Position numbers and translations under genes: made by a program
Shown: positions 6,044 through 14,800 of the stretch, in pieces
Layout of the letters: each line of letters starts with the position of its first letter
Position numbering within the stretch: the first letter of the stretch is position 1
Source of the DNA: a virus
DNA: 20,849 nt
IMG/VR virus record: IMGVR_UViG_3300025133_000727
Location: 1 to 20,849 of that record
Direction: 5' to 3' (one strand)
The notes under the pieces: generated by a model
What the model was told of the DNA's origin: nothing
What the model saw: the letters and a program-made list of their open reading frames with translations, nothing else
The model's database searches: none

Positions 6044-6369
6044 AGTGCTGGCACTGTAATACCGAACTTATTTGGGGAGGGGATGAGGATCTGGAAGATG
6101 ATGAGGACTTTGTGATGGTCACCAACTTAAGCTGTCCCACGTGCAACAGCTTTGTTTTGGTAAGCCTACCCCATCAACCGAAGCCAGATACGGGCACACA
6201 TACCTGTCCCACTTGTCAGGGAGAGGGGCGTGTCAAAGTGGAAAGAACAAAGCTCGGGGAGCAAGCCAGCGATAGGTTTGCTCCCCCTATTTATTACCAA
6301 TCTGAAAGAGAGTGCGAAGACTGTGGTGGTGTGGGACACACCACACCCGACACAGACTGCGCTATCTAA
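6040..6369 (+). CDS. Zinc-ribbon / DnaJ-type zinc-finger protein
   Basis: A 109-residue protein with two zinc modules. The first uses C3-x2-C6 and C32-x2-C35, with the conserved start MKCWHCNTELIWGGDEDLED. I associate this N-terminal module with many marine phages. The second uses C56-x2-C59-QGEG and C92-x2-C95-GGVG, the CxxCxGxG signature of DnaJ-type zinc fingers, separated by a charged linker. So this looks like a fusion of a common phage zinc ribbon with a DnaJ-like finger pair. It may bind nucleic acid or protein. It is the last gene of the rightward operon, its ATG overlaps the lipoprotein stop, and its stop overlaps the stop of the convergent late operon by 8 bases. Confidence 0.78.
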   Translation: MKCWHCNTELIWGGDEDLEDDEDFVMVTNLSCPTCNSFVLVSLPHQPKPDTGTHTCPTCQGEGRVKVERTKLGEQASDRFAPPIYYQSERECEDCGGVGHTTPDTDCAI

Positions 6370-6907
6370 CCTTCGGGGCGGTTGCGGCATAGTATAAGAA
6401 CCACCCGACACCCGCCACAAAACACAGCAGGAACACCACCTTGCCCGATTCCACCAACACTTTATGCCAGAAGACTTTGTCGTCTAGCTTTTTTTGCAAC
6501 GCGGCTTCTTTCGCCCGCTTCTTAGCCTCTGCTTTTTCCTTAAGCAACTTCTGACGCTGATCAATTATCTGGTCCCAAGTGGGTTTCTCTCCCGGACCTG
6601 ACGGCCACTTGCGGTTAATCTCATCCGCAAGACTCTTCAACTCCAATGCTTGGTTCTTCTGCTCAATAATCTGATTTGCCACGGATGAGATAGAGGTCTC
6701 ATCATCGTACCCCTCATCTCCAGCCCTCATCCTCAGCACCTGTTGGCGTCGCGTCGATGCTTGCTTGCGCTTTTCTTTTTTCTCCTCACCATCGTGCGAG
6801 TCAAATAATTTTTCCAAGCTGCTCCCTAAATCCTTGATTGACTGCGCCGTCTCCACGGCAGACTTAGCGGCAGCGATAATTGCAATTGTGGCACTTATAG
6901 GTTCCAT
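6362..6907 (-). CDS. Tail-anchored coiled-coil phage protein
   Basis: A 181-residue protein, last gene of the leftward late operon. Residues 1-33 form a small-residue-rich amphipathic helix (ISATIAIIAAAKSAVETAQS). Residues 36-56 are highly charged and basic, RMRAGDEGYDDETSISSVA follows, residues 112-145 are a Lys/Ala/Glu coiled coil, and residues 154-174 are a single transmembrane helix close to the C-terminus. GGTGAG just before the ATG serves as ribosome site. I recall similar proteins in marine podoviruses and cyanophages near structural or lysis genes, with no settled function. The topology would allow a spanin-like or membrane-anchoring role, but no lipobox or partner gene is visible. 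Confidence 0.72.
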   Translation of the reverse strand: MEPISATIAIIAAAKSAVETAQSIKDLGSSLEKLFDSHDGEEKKEKRKQASTRRQQVLRMRAGDEGYDDETSISSVANQIIEQKNQALELKSLADEINRKWPSGPGEKPTWDQIIDQRQKLLKEKAEAKKRAKEAALQKKLDDKVFWHKVLVESGKVVFLLCFVAGVGWFLYYAATAPKVR

Positions 6908-6926
6908 GGCTCACCATTGATCTGGT

Positions 6927-7013
6927 TCAATTAACTAGCAGTGCAATAAGCACAACAGCAATAACAACCCAGACTCCAATAATCCATTTCAAATGTTCTT
7001 TCATATAGTCCAT
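6927..7013 (-). CDS. 28-residue single-TM peptide
   Basis: A very short frame encodes MDYMKEHLKWIIGVWVVIAV followed by VLIALLVN. It has a charged N-terminal segment and one clean transmembrane helix of about 18 residues reaching the C-terminus. The ATG overlaps the stop of the upstream three-TM gene (TAATG), the same junction style used elsewhere in this late operon, which supports translation by coupling. It fills the only gap between the neighbouring genes. It could be a small holin/pinholin-like or regulatory membrane peptide. The role is inferred from composition and position only. Confidence 0.6.
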   Translation of the reverse strand: MDYMKEHLKWIIGVWVVIAVVLIALLVN

Positions 7014-7450
7014 TATTTCTTGTCCCTTTCATCTCTCGCAGCCTTAATCAAATCTTCCTTTTCGATTAACCACTCCATCCCCGCATCACTGAGCAACGCT
7101 TCGCGTAGGCGGCGCTGCGTAATCTCCGACTCTGTCTGCTTGATGTCATCACCAGCAATAAGTTTTCTCGCTCTGGCTTCCAGCACGGGCAACAAGCGCA
7201 GCCCTGAATACCCCACTACAAACGCGATAGCTGGACCCCAGATCATCTCAAGCGCCCAGTGTTTCATGATCGGGGGGATAAAAAACTCCGCAGCAATCCA
7301 GCCTACGATCACAGCTACGAGAATATCTTTAAGACCATCCAAGTTAAACGCACGCTTGGTCAGTGCGTTGGTCGCACCTCCGGCTCCAGCCGCTGCGATA
7401 CAACAGGTCTTAGCACCAATGGTCATAATCCAATATTCAAGACCGCCCAT
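7013..7450 (-). CDS. Three-TM membrane protein, possible second holin
   Basis: A 145-residue protein with three likely transmembrane segments (about residues 8-25, 38-59 and 66-86), then a charged cytoplasmic helical tail (ARARKLIAGDDIKQTESEIT and a Lys-rich end DERDKK). The first segment is rich in small residues (CCIAAAGAGGATNALTKRAF). Size, three TM helices and a hydrophilic C-terminal tail fit class I holins, and it lies two genes after the lysozyme. However, a better holin match is present at 8351-8800, so this may be an antiholin, a holin partner or an unrelated membrane protein. It begins eight bases after the EF-hand gene stop, with a weak GAAGTGAG upstream; Met9 is an alternative start. 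Confidence 0.68.
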   Translation of the reverse strand: MGGLEYWIMTIGAKTCCIAAAGAGGATNALTKRAFNLDGLKDILVAVIVGWIAAEFFIPPIMKHWALEMIWGPAIAFVVGYSGLRLLPVLEARARKLIAGDDIKQTESEITQRRLREALLSDAGMEWLIEKEDLIKAARDERDKK

Positions 7451-7458
7451 GTTCTATC

Positions 7459-7902
7459 TCACTTCTTTCCATTTGTTGACATGTACGCCGTCATACCCAT
7501 GTACGCACCGACGACCCCAGCCATAGCAACATAGAACAGGGAGCTAAGATCGCCCAATAGCTTAACCCTAGCATCAGGCACAACAGGCAGAAAAAGCACA
7601 ATGGTAAAAATAATAATGCTTGCCATAGCCAGCCACGCCATGTGTCGTTGAGCATCTGCTTTCTGTTCCTGTGATGTAGCTTCATGAATCGCTTTAACGG
7701 TAGCAAGCTCTTCGTCAGTGACTACGCCATCGCCATCGACATCATAGCCATTATACTCACTGTGCCTCTGAAGTTTCTTCTGCTCTTTCTCCATCGCAAC
7801 AATCCAGTACAGGTTTCTGGCACGCATTACATACATAATGTGCGCGAAGTAAAACCATTCTGCCGTGCTGACCGCACCACGGGCAGACGAACTCCTCCCC
7901 AT
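7459..7902 (-). CDS. EF-hand membrane protein of the lysis region
   Basis: A 147-residue protein with a canonical EF-hand calcium loop at residues 54-65 (DVDGDGVVTDEE). Asp is at positions 1, 3 and 5, Gly at 6, Val at 8 and Glu at 12, all as in calcium-binding loops. Two transmembrane segments follow at about residues 88-107 and 119-140. Before the loop lies an aromatic amphipathic segment (AEWFYFAHIMYVMRARNLYW). The start is taken as ATG 7902, which overlaps the lysozyme stop as TGATG, the junction style of this operon. ATGs at 7833 and 7794 are alternatives; the last would begin just before the EF-hand region. The gene is coupled to the lysozyme, so a role in lysis control or membrane attachment is plausible. 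Calcium binding is inferred from the loop. Confidence 0.75.
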   Translation of the reverse strand: MGRSSSARGAVSTAEWFYFAHIMYVMRARNLYWIVAMEKEQKKLQRHSEYNGYDVDGDGVVTDEELATVKAIHEATSQEQKADAQRHMAWLAMASIIIFTIVLFLPVVPDARVKLLGDLSSLFYVAMAGVVGAYMGMTAYMSTNGKK

Positions 7903-8354
7903 CAACCGTCATACAAGAACAAGGCGCGCTCAGCCGCCCGCCTCCGCACTAACCCCGGTAGTATTCTCCCGCCAGCCCTTCTCCACTTAGGAAGCTCATC
8001 CGCAACTTGTTCTCTGGGAGCGTTCCTGTTCAACAGGGATCTTAAGGTGCTCGATTGTAAGCGACCACTCCCTAAATTATATACGAAACTTTGCAGCGCC
8101 GAGTGCTCATTCTGGTTTAACTCCACCTTGATGAGGCGGCTAACCGCTCTTTCGCAATGACCGACCTCTCGTAATAATAGCTCCTCGGCCTCTGCCTCAT
8201 CAATCGTGGGGTGATGTAAGGCAACACGACTGCCATCAAAGGTGCGAGTAGAGCCATAGCCAATAGTCGGCACGGCTGCGGGGCATAGGTACGGTTCAGA
8301 ACGGAAGCCCTCAAAGAGCTTTATAATCTTTAACCCCCGCTCATTGATCCTCAT
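7902..8354 (-). CDS. GH24 phage lysozyme (endolysin) with Glu-Cys-Thr site
   Basis: A 150-residue soluble endolysin of the T4-lysozyme/GH24 family, which cleaves the MurNAc-GlcNAc bond of peptidoglycan. Catalytic Glu15 is in IIKLFEGFRSEPY, and Thr30 is in the signature PTIGYGS. Spacing from Glu to Thr is 15, as in T4 (Glu11/Thr26). The position of T4 Asp20 is Cys24 (YLCPAAVPTIGYG). Cysteine at this position is known to be functional: T4 D20C keeps activity, and P1 Lyz uses Cys51. There is no signal-anchor N-terminus, so export needs the adjacent holin. The start at 8354 overlaps the holin stop (ATGA); a longer frame to 8390 lies inside the holin gene. C-terminal segments LNQNEHSALQSFVYNLGSG and LPGLVRRRAAERALFL are typical of the family. 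Confidence 0.9.
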   Translation of the reverse strand: MRINERGLKIIKLFEGFRSEPYLCPAAVPTIGYGSTRTFDGSRVALHHPTIDEAEAEELLLREVGHCERAVSRLIKVELNQNEHSALQSFVYNLGSGRLQSSTLRSLLNRNAPREQVADELPKWRRAGGRILPGLVRRRAAERALFLYDG

Positions 8355-8800
8355 TTTCTTGCACGCGATATTGCTCGCCCGCCAAACCAAAATGCGATAA
8401 CGGCAGCAAAAAGCGCTTTTGTTTCTTCATCCCAAACGGCATTGACTGCATCCAATCCAGATACCCCGGCGGCAGTGAGAGATAGATAGGCGGAGACTTC
8501 AACGAAAATGAACAGCCCGAAGAAACTATAGGTAATAACAGGGCGCACAGAACCACGAAGACCGTCAATCCACTTGACCCCTGTGGGCTGCATGGATTTG
8601 TGAAGCGATTCAATCTCGCGTATATCAGCTTCAACATTAATGGCCTCCAGCTTCTGGGCGGCTAGCTCTTTCTGTTGACGGATCTGAACTTCCATTACAG
8701 CCAGTTCATGTTTCTTGTCCTGCTTGTCTTGGAAAAAATCCATGACCTTTGGCAAAAAACTTGTACCAAATCCCAACAGGGACCCAAGCAAACTAAGCAT
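8351..8800 (-). CDS. 3TM-type phage holin (GTA_holin_3TM-like)
   Basis: A 149-residue membrane protein. It has an N-terminal hydrophobic helix (MLSLLGSLLGFGTSFLPKVM), a long charged coiled-coil region at residues 24-68, and two C-terminal transmembrane segments: SVRPVITYSFFGLFIFVEVS (84-103) and ETKALFAAVIAFWFGGRAI (126-144). The VRPVITY and FWFGGRAI segments are characteristic of the 3TM holin family first named from gene transfer agents. It would form inner-membrane holes to release the lysozyme, whose start overlaps its stop. ATG 8800 is chosen because GGAG lies six bases upstream at 8807-8810; an in-frame TTG at 8812 is the only longer option. Confidence 0.85.
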   Translation of the reverse strand: MLSLLGSLLGFGTSFLPKVMDFFQDKQDKKHELAVMEVQIRQQKELAAQKLEAINVEADIREIESLHKSMQPTGVKWIDGLRGSVRPVITYSFFGLFIFVEVSAYLSLTAAGVSGLDAVNAVWDEETKALFAAVIAFWFGGRAISRARK

Positions 8801-8806
8801 ACTTTT

Positions 8807-8810
8807 CTCC
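8807..8810 (-). promoter_or_regulatory. Ribosome binding site of the holin gene
   Basis: GGAG (within TTGGAGAAAAGTATG, read on the minus strand) six bases before ATG 8800. It lies in the 50-base gap between the giant gene and the holin, the largest intergenic gap of the late operon. An AT-rich CATATAAAAC stretch in the same gap could be a promoter element, but no matching -35 was found. Confidence 0.6.
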
Positions 8811-8850
8811 AAGTTTTATATGTAGACTACCCACTTGATGAGGAGTGTTC

Positions 8851-11800
8851 CTACCGAAACGCCTCTTGGCGCATCTCAGGTAGAGACTCCACAGCCAGCA
8901 GTTCCATAGCTGTAATATCATCAATCAATTTTCGTTTTGCTTCCCCACTTATAGCCGATGTCAGAACCCTTTTTCGTTCATCCCGCAACTCAGAAAGCAC
9001 ACCCGATATCTCTTTTACTTCATCCTCCAAAGCTAACAGCGCAAAGCGTTCTTCTGAAAACTCTTCGCTCTCAGGCAGCGTTAGCTCCCCTTCTTCAAGC
9101 ATCTTTGCGGTCTTAACCGCTTGATTAACTGCCTTACGCAAGTCATAGAACTGTGTCACCAGACCACGCGCATCAGGTCGGGCGAGAAAGCGCTTAACAA
9201 AAGGATACTCACTAAGCTGTTTAGCAGGGCGCTCACCCAGATCAGAAGCAACATCCCTTATTACACCGTCCACCGTATCCAAAAGAACGGTGCCTAATGT
9301 ACCGCCATAGCCACGTATCATGTGATCTATTTTTACAGGCGCATAATTAAACTGTTTACCTAAGTTTATAGCGAGCGCTGATGTTCGACTGTTTGCTCTA
9401 TACCCAGGATCTAGCCCTTCAAGATATTGGCCCTCTATTTTACGCCCGGTCCAGAAGCTATAATTAGTTATTGCTTCAACAGCGGGCAATGCTGCTTGAG
9501 GAATAGGATTAAACTCAAAGGTATTAATCAAGCCCTGACGCACCGAACGAGTAATATCACGCGGCACATCCTTGCCAAAGTAAAGAGCCATCACCCTTTC
9601 AGGTATTGTCTTGAACAAGAACCCAACTTCAAATGGAATCGGGATCTTGAGGGGTGGTCCGTCATAACCGGGTATCCATGACGCCGGGATGATCCAGTAG
9701 TTATCCTTAATCTCTGGGTTCTGATTGATATATTCTTCATCATCATGTACTAGCGCCCAGTATGCAGCGCTACTCATACCAACTAGCAACGCTTTCATAT
9801 AGAATTGCCGCTTAACAATGTCCGACTCAGGCCGTGCTGCAAATCCCTTGCGCCCCATGGAGGAGCGATACAGCACATCCAAGCCTTGGATACGTGCATT
9901 TAAGAAGGGAATCATCACGGCAAGATTTTGAATTAGCGGTGACGATCCTCGTGCGGAGAAGTTTATTACCTCTTGTGCTTCAAAAAATGCCTGAACCTCA
10001 TCTCCTGTATCCTTGAGTACCCGCTCATATACAGCAATACGAGTAGCCGCATCAGATGAGCGTGATGCTTTGCCTGTTGCATCCCATATTGCCTTCAAAG
10101 GATTGCGTATGAAGCGACCAGCAGCAGAGGGATACTTATACTTGAGAAGTTCCTTCTCTATAAACTGCGTCATCTTGGTGGGGTCACCACCGAAATCAAA
10201 GCCCGTCATTAAGCCCGCAGAGGCCAATGCTTCTGCCGATGTGCTGCCGCGCAAGGCTTGAGAAAAGCCACCGATAGTTCCAGCTAGTGCTCTAGTCTTA
10301 CGGCCACTGGTTACCCACGCCGACAGCGAATCACGTAGCATGTTTGCTGCCATGAAGTCGGGTGATCGGGTAATCATCTCACGCAAGAACCGCGCAGGCA
10401 TTCCTAATAAATTCACCCATGGGGGGATTGATTGGTTTTGCAGATAATTGCTTAAAGAAGAATACAAAGCTTGGTCAGGAACCATCAAAGTTAAGTCCTC
10501 TCCCTTAACTCTGAAAGTGACACTACCATATGTGCCCTTCTTAACTTTTACAGTCTGTATTGGATCAATCAATACCATGTTGCGCATCACACGCTGCACA
10601 CCTACGTTCATCATTCCAGTCTGAACCGCAGACAAAGCATTCTCAGTGATGGTTTCAAGAAACCCGCCTATGGGCATCCCTCGCTTAACCACCTTCACAT
10701 CCATACCCGTTTCTTGCTTAAACTTTTCAGCATATGCGTCTGCTTGTTTTTTCTCATTTCCTCTAAACGTGGTAGGAAGAGCCGTAGAGACCTTGTTAGC
10801 ATCCGTTGCTATCACCGACCATATAGCCCCCTGACCGCTCAGCGGAGGAGGAGGAGCGGCAGCTACTATTCCATTAAATAGATCGGGGTCTCCCGGAATA
10901 GCATCTTGCTTGTTATCAAGCTGACGATAGAACGGTATATAGTCTGCTGTTTCCTTCCAGACATCAGCCTTTTCTCTAGTTAGAACGCCCGTATCTACTA
11001 AGAAGTCTACGAAGTAACCGTTCCACACCTGATAGTCTTGGAAGATGTTGGAAAAATCATCGTTATATACAATGCTCTTTCCCTCTAAAATCTGCGCTAC
11101 CTCCGCTTCACTAATCTCCATAACTTGCGCGATCTCTGGAACAGTATTTCCCATCGCCAAATATTCTGCGATCTGCTGCTGCGTAAGGAGGCGCTCTCGC
11201 CCCTCTCTTATGAGACGCGCAGCCCTGCGTGCTATAGAATATAACTGGAATGTATCAAAGCGATTGCCTTTTCGTAGCGGCTCAATGATAGGAATAAATC
11301 CTGTAGAAGTTCCCGCAATCCGGCTTTGCTCTATAGTCCCATCAACATTAGTTTGCTGTGCATCTTCAGGTATATCTCTAACTGAAGTACCTCCATTCTT
11401 ATAAACCGGGACTCCTTTAGATAGAGCATAAGCCGTAAGAGCAGTAGCTCTACGCGCTGACCGTAACGCCGACCAAGCCGAACCTGAAGCGCTTAGGAAA
11501 TTAGAATACCGCTCATCTTTTTCAGAGAGCGCTACATCCCCGCGCCTAGCAGGGTCCCACTCATCAACATGTGCTCTACGAAACCACGTAAAGAACTCTC
11601 CGAAACTATCTAAAGGAGTCCCGCCAAGCATACCAAGCTTGGTTAAGAACTTTTCTCCCAGTGTCTCATGCTGTTGAACAGCAACTATACCCGAAGGAAT
11701 GTCCACGCCCATATCCATGGGTTGAGACTTCATAGACCATTCTTGAGAGATGGGGCGAGCCGCCATTTCAGGTTTGTATTCATACTCTTCATAGAACGAT

Positions 11801-14800
11801 ACCGTCTCTGGCTTTCCTCTCCTTTCCCCAAACTCTTTCATAGCTTGAAGAAGCTCTGGATCAGTAGGTCCGGGATCGCTTTCTGTAATCCATTTCCTCT
11901 GCAACTCCTCCTTCATCTGCACAACAGTGTCTTTAGACAGGCCTAATCTACGCGCTGCATAAGCATCTATATCCCCATCAAGAGCAGCTAGCACATCAGG
12001 ATCTGCGTACCGCCCCAAAAAATCGTCCATGCGTATCTTGTCCCCATTGGGCATGTACAAAAATACTTGGGTGGGAACTTGTGCCTGTCCTATTTCTTCC
12101 TCCACAGCCTTCATACGGTGACGGCCTTCATGTCCCTGAACGCGCCACTGGCTTTGGTCCTCATCCCATATAAGCGCAAGCCATGGATTGGCAATCTTTT
12201 GATCCACCTCCCCCCGCAGGATTTGTTTAATATACTCTACTGTGGGGAGGTCACGCCCAGGAGCGCGAACTAAACCAGTAGACTCCATTGCCCAATCTAC
12301 TGGTTTAGCAAGGGCAAGGAATCTTTTGGGGGTCAGGGATGTAGTGATATTGGCATAGTCATCCATTTGATTGGGCACCACACCCACAGCACCTTCCTTA
12401 TTTCCAAAGAACTGTCGCGCATATGCCTTAAAATAATTGTCCGTCTTGCGAATAACCCTACGTCTAGTCGGAGGAGGCCCCAACCTAGGCCGCGCCATAG
12501 GGCGTGCCGATTTATCTTTCTTGATCTTTGACTTAAACGCCATAATCGCAGCGTCTCGACCTGCGGGAGAAAGATTATCTAATTGCGTTGTGCCGTCCTT
12601 CTTTAATTCTTTCCTGGCCTCTTGATACGCAGGATTTTCTTTGCCCGTCACAGGAAAGATCGTGTCCATTATAAACATCGGATCTTGCAATCCCGTAAGC
12701 TCTGCGGGATCAAGTAGATAAAACGCTGCACGAATAGGATGTTTAGACGCAGGGTCCCGCCACTCTAATGCAACAAAGTCATCCCGAATGCGCCCTCGAC
12801 TAGTCTCCGCTGTAACGTCAGCTACAGCATACCCTTTCCTTGGGGCTTGCAATTCAGGATTCCAATATGCTTTTAGTAAAGACTCTAAAGCTCGCTTAAC
12901 GGTAGTACGTTCATTTCTAATGGGTCCCCATCCATAGGGGGTATGCTGTCTAAAATCGTACATATGATCTTCATTAGAAAGAACATGCAATAGCCCACGA
13001 TCTTGTGGGGTGCCGACAGGCAGCACTACAGGTATGTCTTTACCTAGATGCCTAATGGTTCCAAACTTTGCAGTAGCATTGCCATCTGTGTCATAGCCCG
13101 CGACAACCAACTTCTTTGCTGCGGGCGGAAGATCAGTGAAGCGCCTAGCTTCTTTGTCTGTGGAGGTGGCAGCAGCGACCTGCTCTCCCAAAATCTCTAC
13201 ATCAGAAATGGGTGGTGCATACTTCTCAATAGCAGAATCTAATTCTGCTTCTGCATTTTCTAAACCCGCAGGGTCAACGGGATGGCTTTGATCTAGCTCT
13301 ACTCTTAGCTCCTTAAAGGCGGGGGACAGGTCTACAATATCTTCAACGCCTACCTCCTCACTATACATATGAGGTTCTTCTAAAATCAAACCTGTCAGCT
13401 TCCCCATCCGTGCGTCATGGTACTCAGGACTCTTCCATCGGTCAGCTTCCACAAAAGCATCTGAATAATCCTTTCCTGCTTGCCGAAGGATATTGATTCT
13501 CTTCATATATTCTTCGACCTCAAGGCCTTGGTTGGTTTCAAAATCCTCACCCGCATGCTCTTCAGCGTAAGTAAGAAAGGGTTGATTCGGATAAGCTTCC
13601 CCCACAATCTCCCTGACACGCCGCCACTCTGCCGCGCCACGGTCTTCTAACTTTCCACGTTCATTCAGAACTGCTGTCACAGCATCTTCCAGTACAAAAG
13701 ACCGTGCCGACTTCTCAACCCCCTCCTGAGAAACCTCTACCATCTCCTGATCCAATACAGGATCACCTGTCATGGTGTACTGTATAGGAAGTAGGGCGGT
13801 CTTTTGTTCAGCGTATCCACGCTCTGTAAGTGGCAGAGTATCAGCACGTTTTGTAGGAGCTATCCCTAAGTTGTGGAAATTAACCCAGCTATTCTGCCCC
13901 CGTGTCTCGGAAGTCAGCGCCCACCTAGCCCATGGGCTGCGGGTCATACGCATGTGGTTCTGCCACGCAGCTTCCTCACCTAAGGGACCAAACTTATTCG
14001 GCTCCATAGTGTGCGCATAGTAATCGTGAACTGCCCTGAATATGTCGTTGATAAGCAGAGGTCGCCCGGTTATGTCTGTGAAGCCACTGTCTTGTAATAA
14101 GGGATGATTGTCATAGGCAACTCCTTGAGGCCCAAACGCCGCCGCATTAGTAGCAAGAATGCGCAACCTATTATTGTCCAGTATATCTTTGCGCATTGCA
14201 TCGCTACTGGAATACACATCATCAATGGCTATGTTCGATGGGGCATCTTCATCACGCACCACCGTCTCAACTTTAATGGGAAGCGCCCTGTACTGGCTCT
14301 TTAGCTCACGCGCTAGTTCATCATAGGCTTTGCGCACTTGAGGATTGCCCAGATCATTAACGGGCATGTCATCAAATGCATCTGCTATGTCTGATTGAAG
14401 ATCACGCTGCTCTGGAGTGAGGGATTGTTGCGGAGGAACAGGAACAAACGGACGGCCACGTAGCCGTTGGGCTACTCGCCAACTGGTTCTGTTCCCCTCT
14501 TCCGCGTCCGGGGGACGAAGTGGGCCTTGTATGTCGGAGAACGGGTTGGTTGCTCCATCACCTCCTCCGTAAACCCATAATCTTTGAACGCCTTGACCAA
14601 ATGTTTGGACGCGCTCTCCAAGAGATTTTCCGAATCGCTCAACGGTGTCACTAAATCGCTGGATCTCTTCTGCATTAGTAGGATCTCCTACAAAGTAAGT
14701 CTCGATAACATTATCAAAAGCAGTAACTCCGGGCAAGTTTTCCTCTTGTAGAGCCGCCTCTATATCTTCACGTGAAATCGGTTCAGACAACGTAAATTGA

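Noticed and set aside
6326-6344. Perfect 8-base inverted repeat (GTGGTGTG, GGA loop, CACACCAC) near the convergent operon ends, considered as a bidirectional terminator
   Set aside because: It lies inside the zinc-finger coding sequence and has no T-run on either strand, so an intrinsic terminator is not supported. It could still slow transcription.
8355-8390. Longer lysozyme start adding MVWRASNIACKK
   Set aside because: The extension lies inside the holin gene, is not a signal anchor, and the ATG overlapping the holin stop gives the normal family N-terminus.
8813-8850. Promoter in the gap before the holin (CATATAAAAC)
   Set aside because: AT-rich, but there is no -35 partner at proper spacing and no known phage polymerase promoter to compare with.
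14472-14675. Minus-strand alternative-frame ORF inside the giant gene
   Set aside because: It overlaps an intact frame, without a ribosome site or coupling signal.
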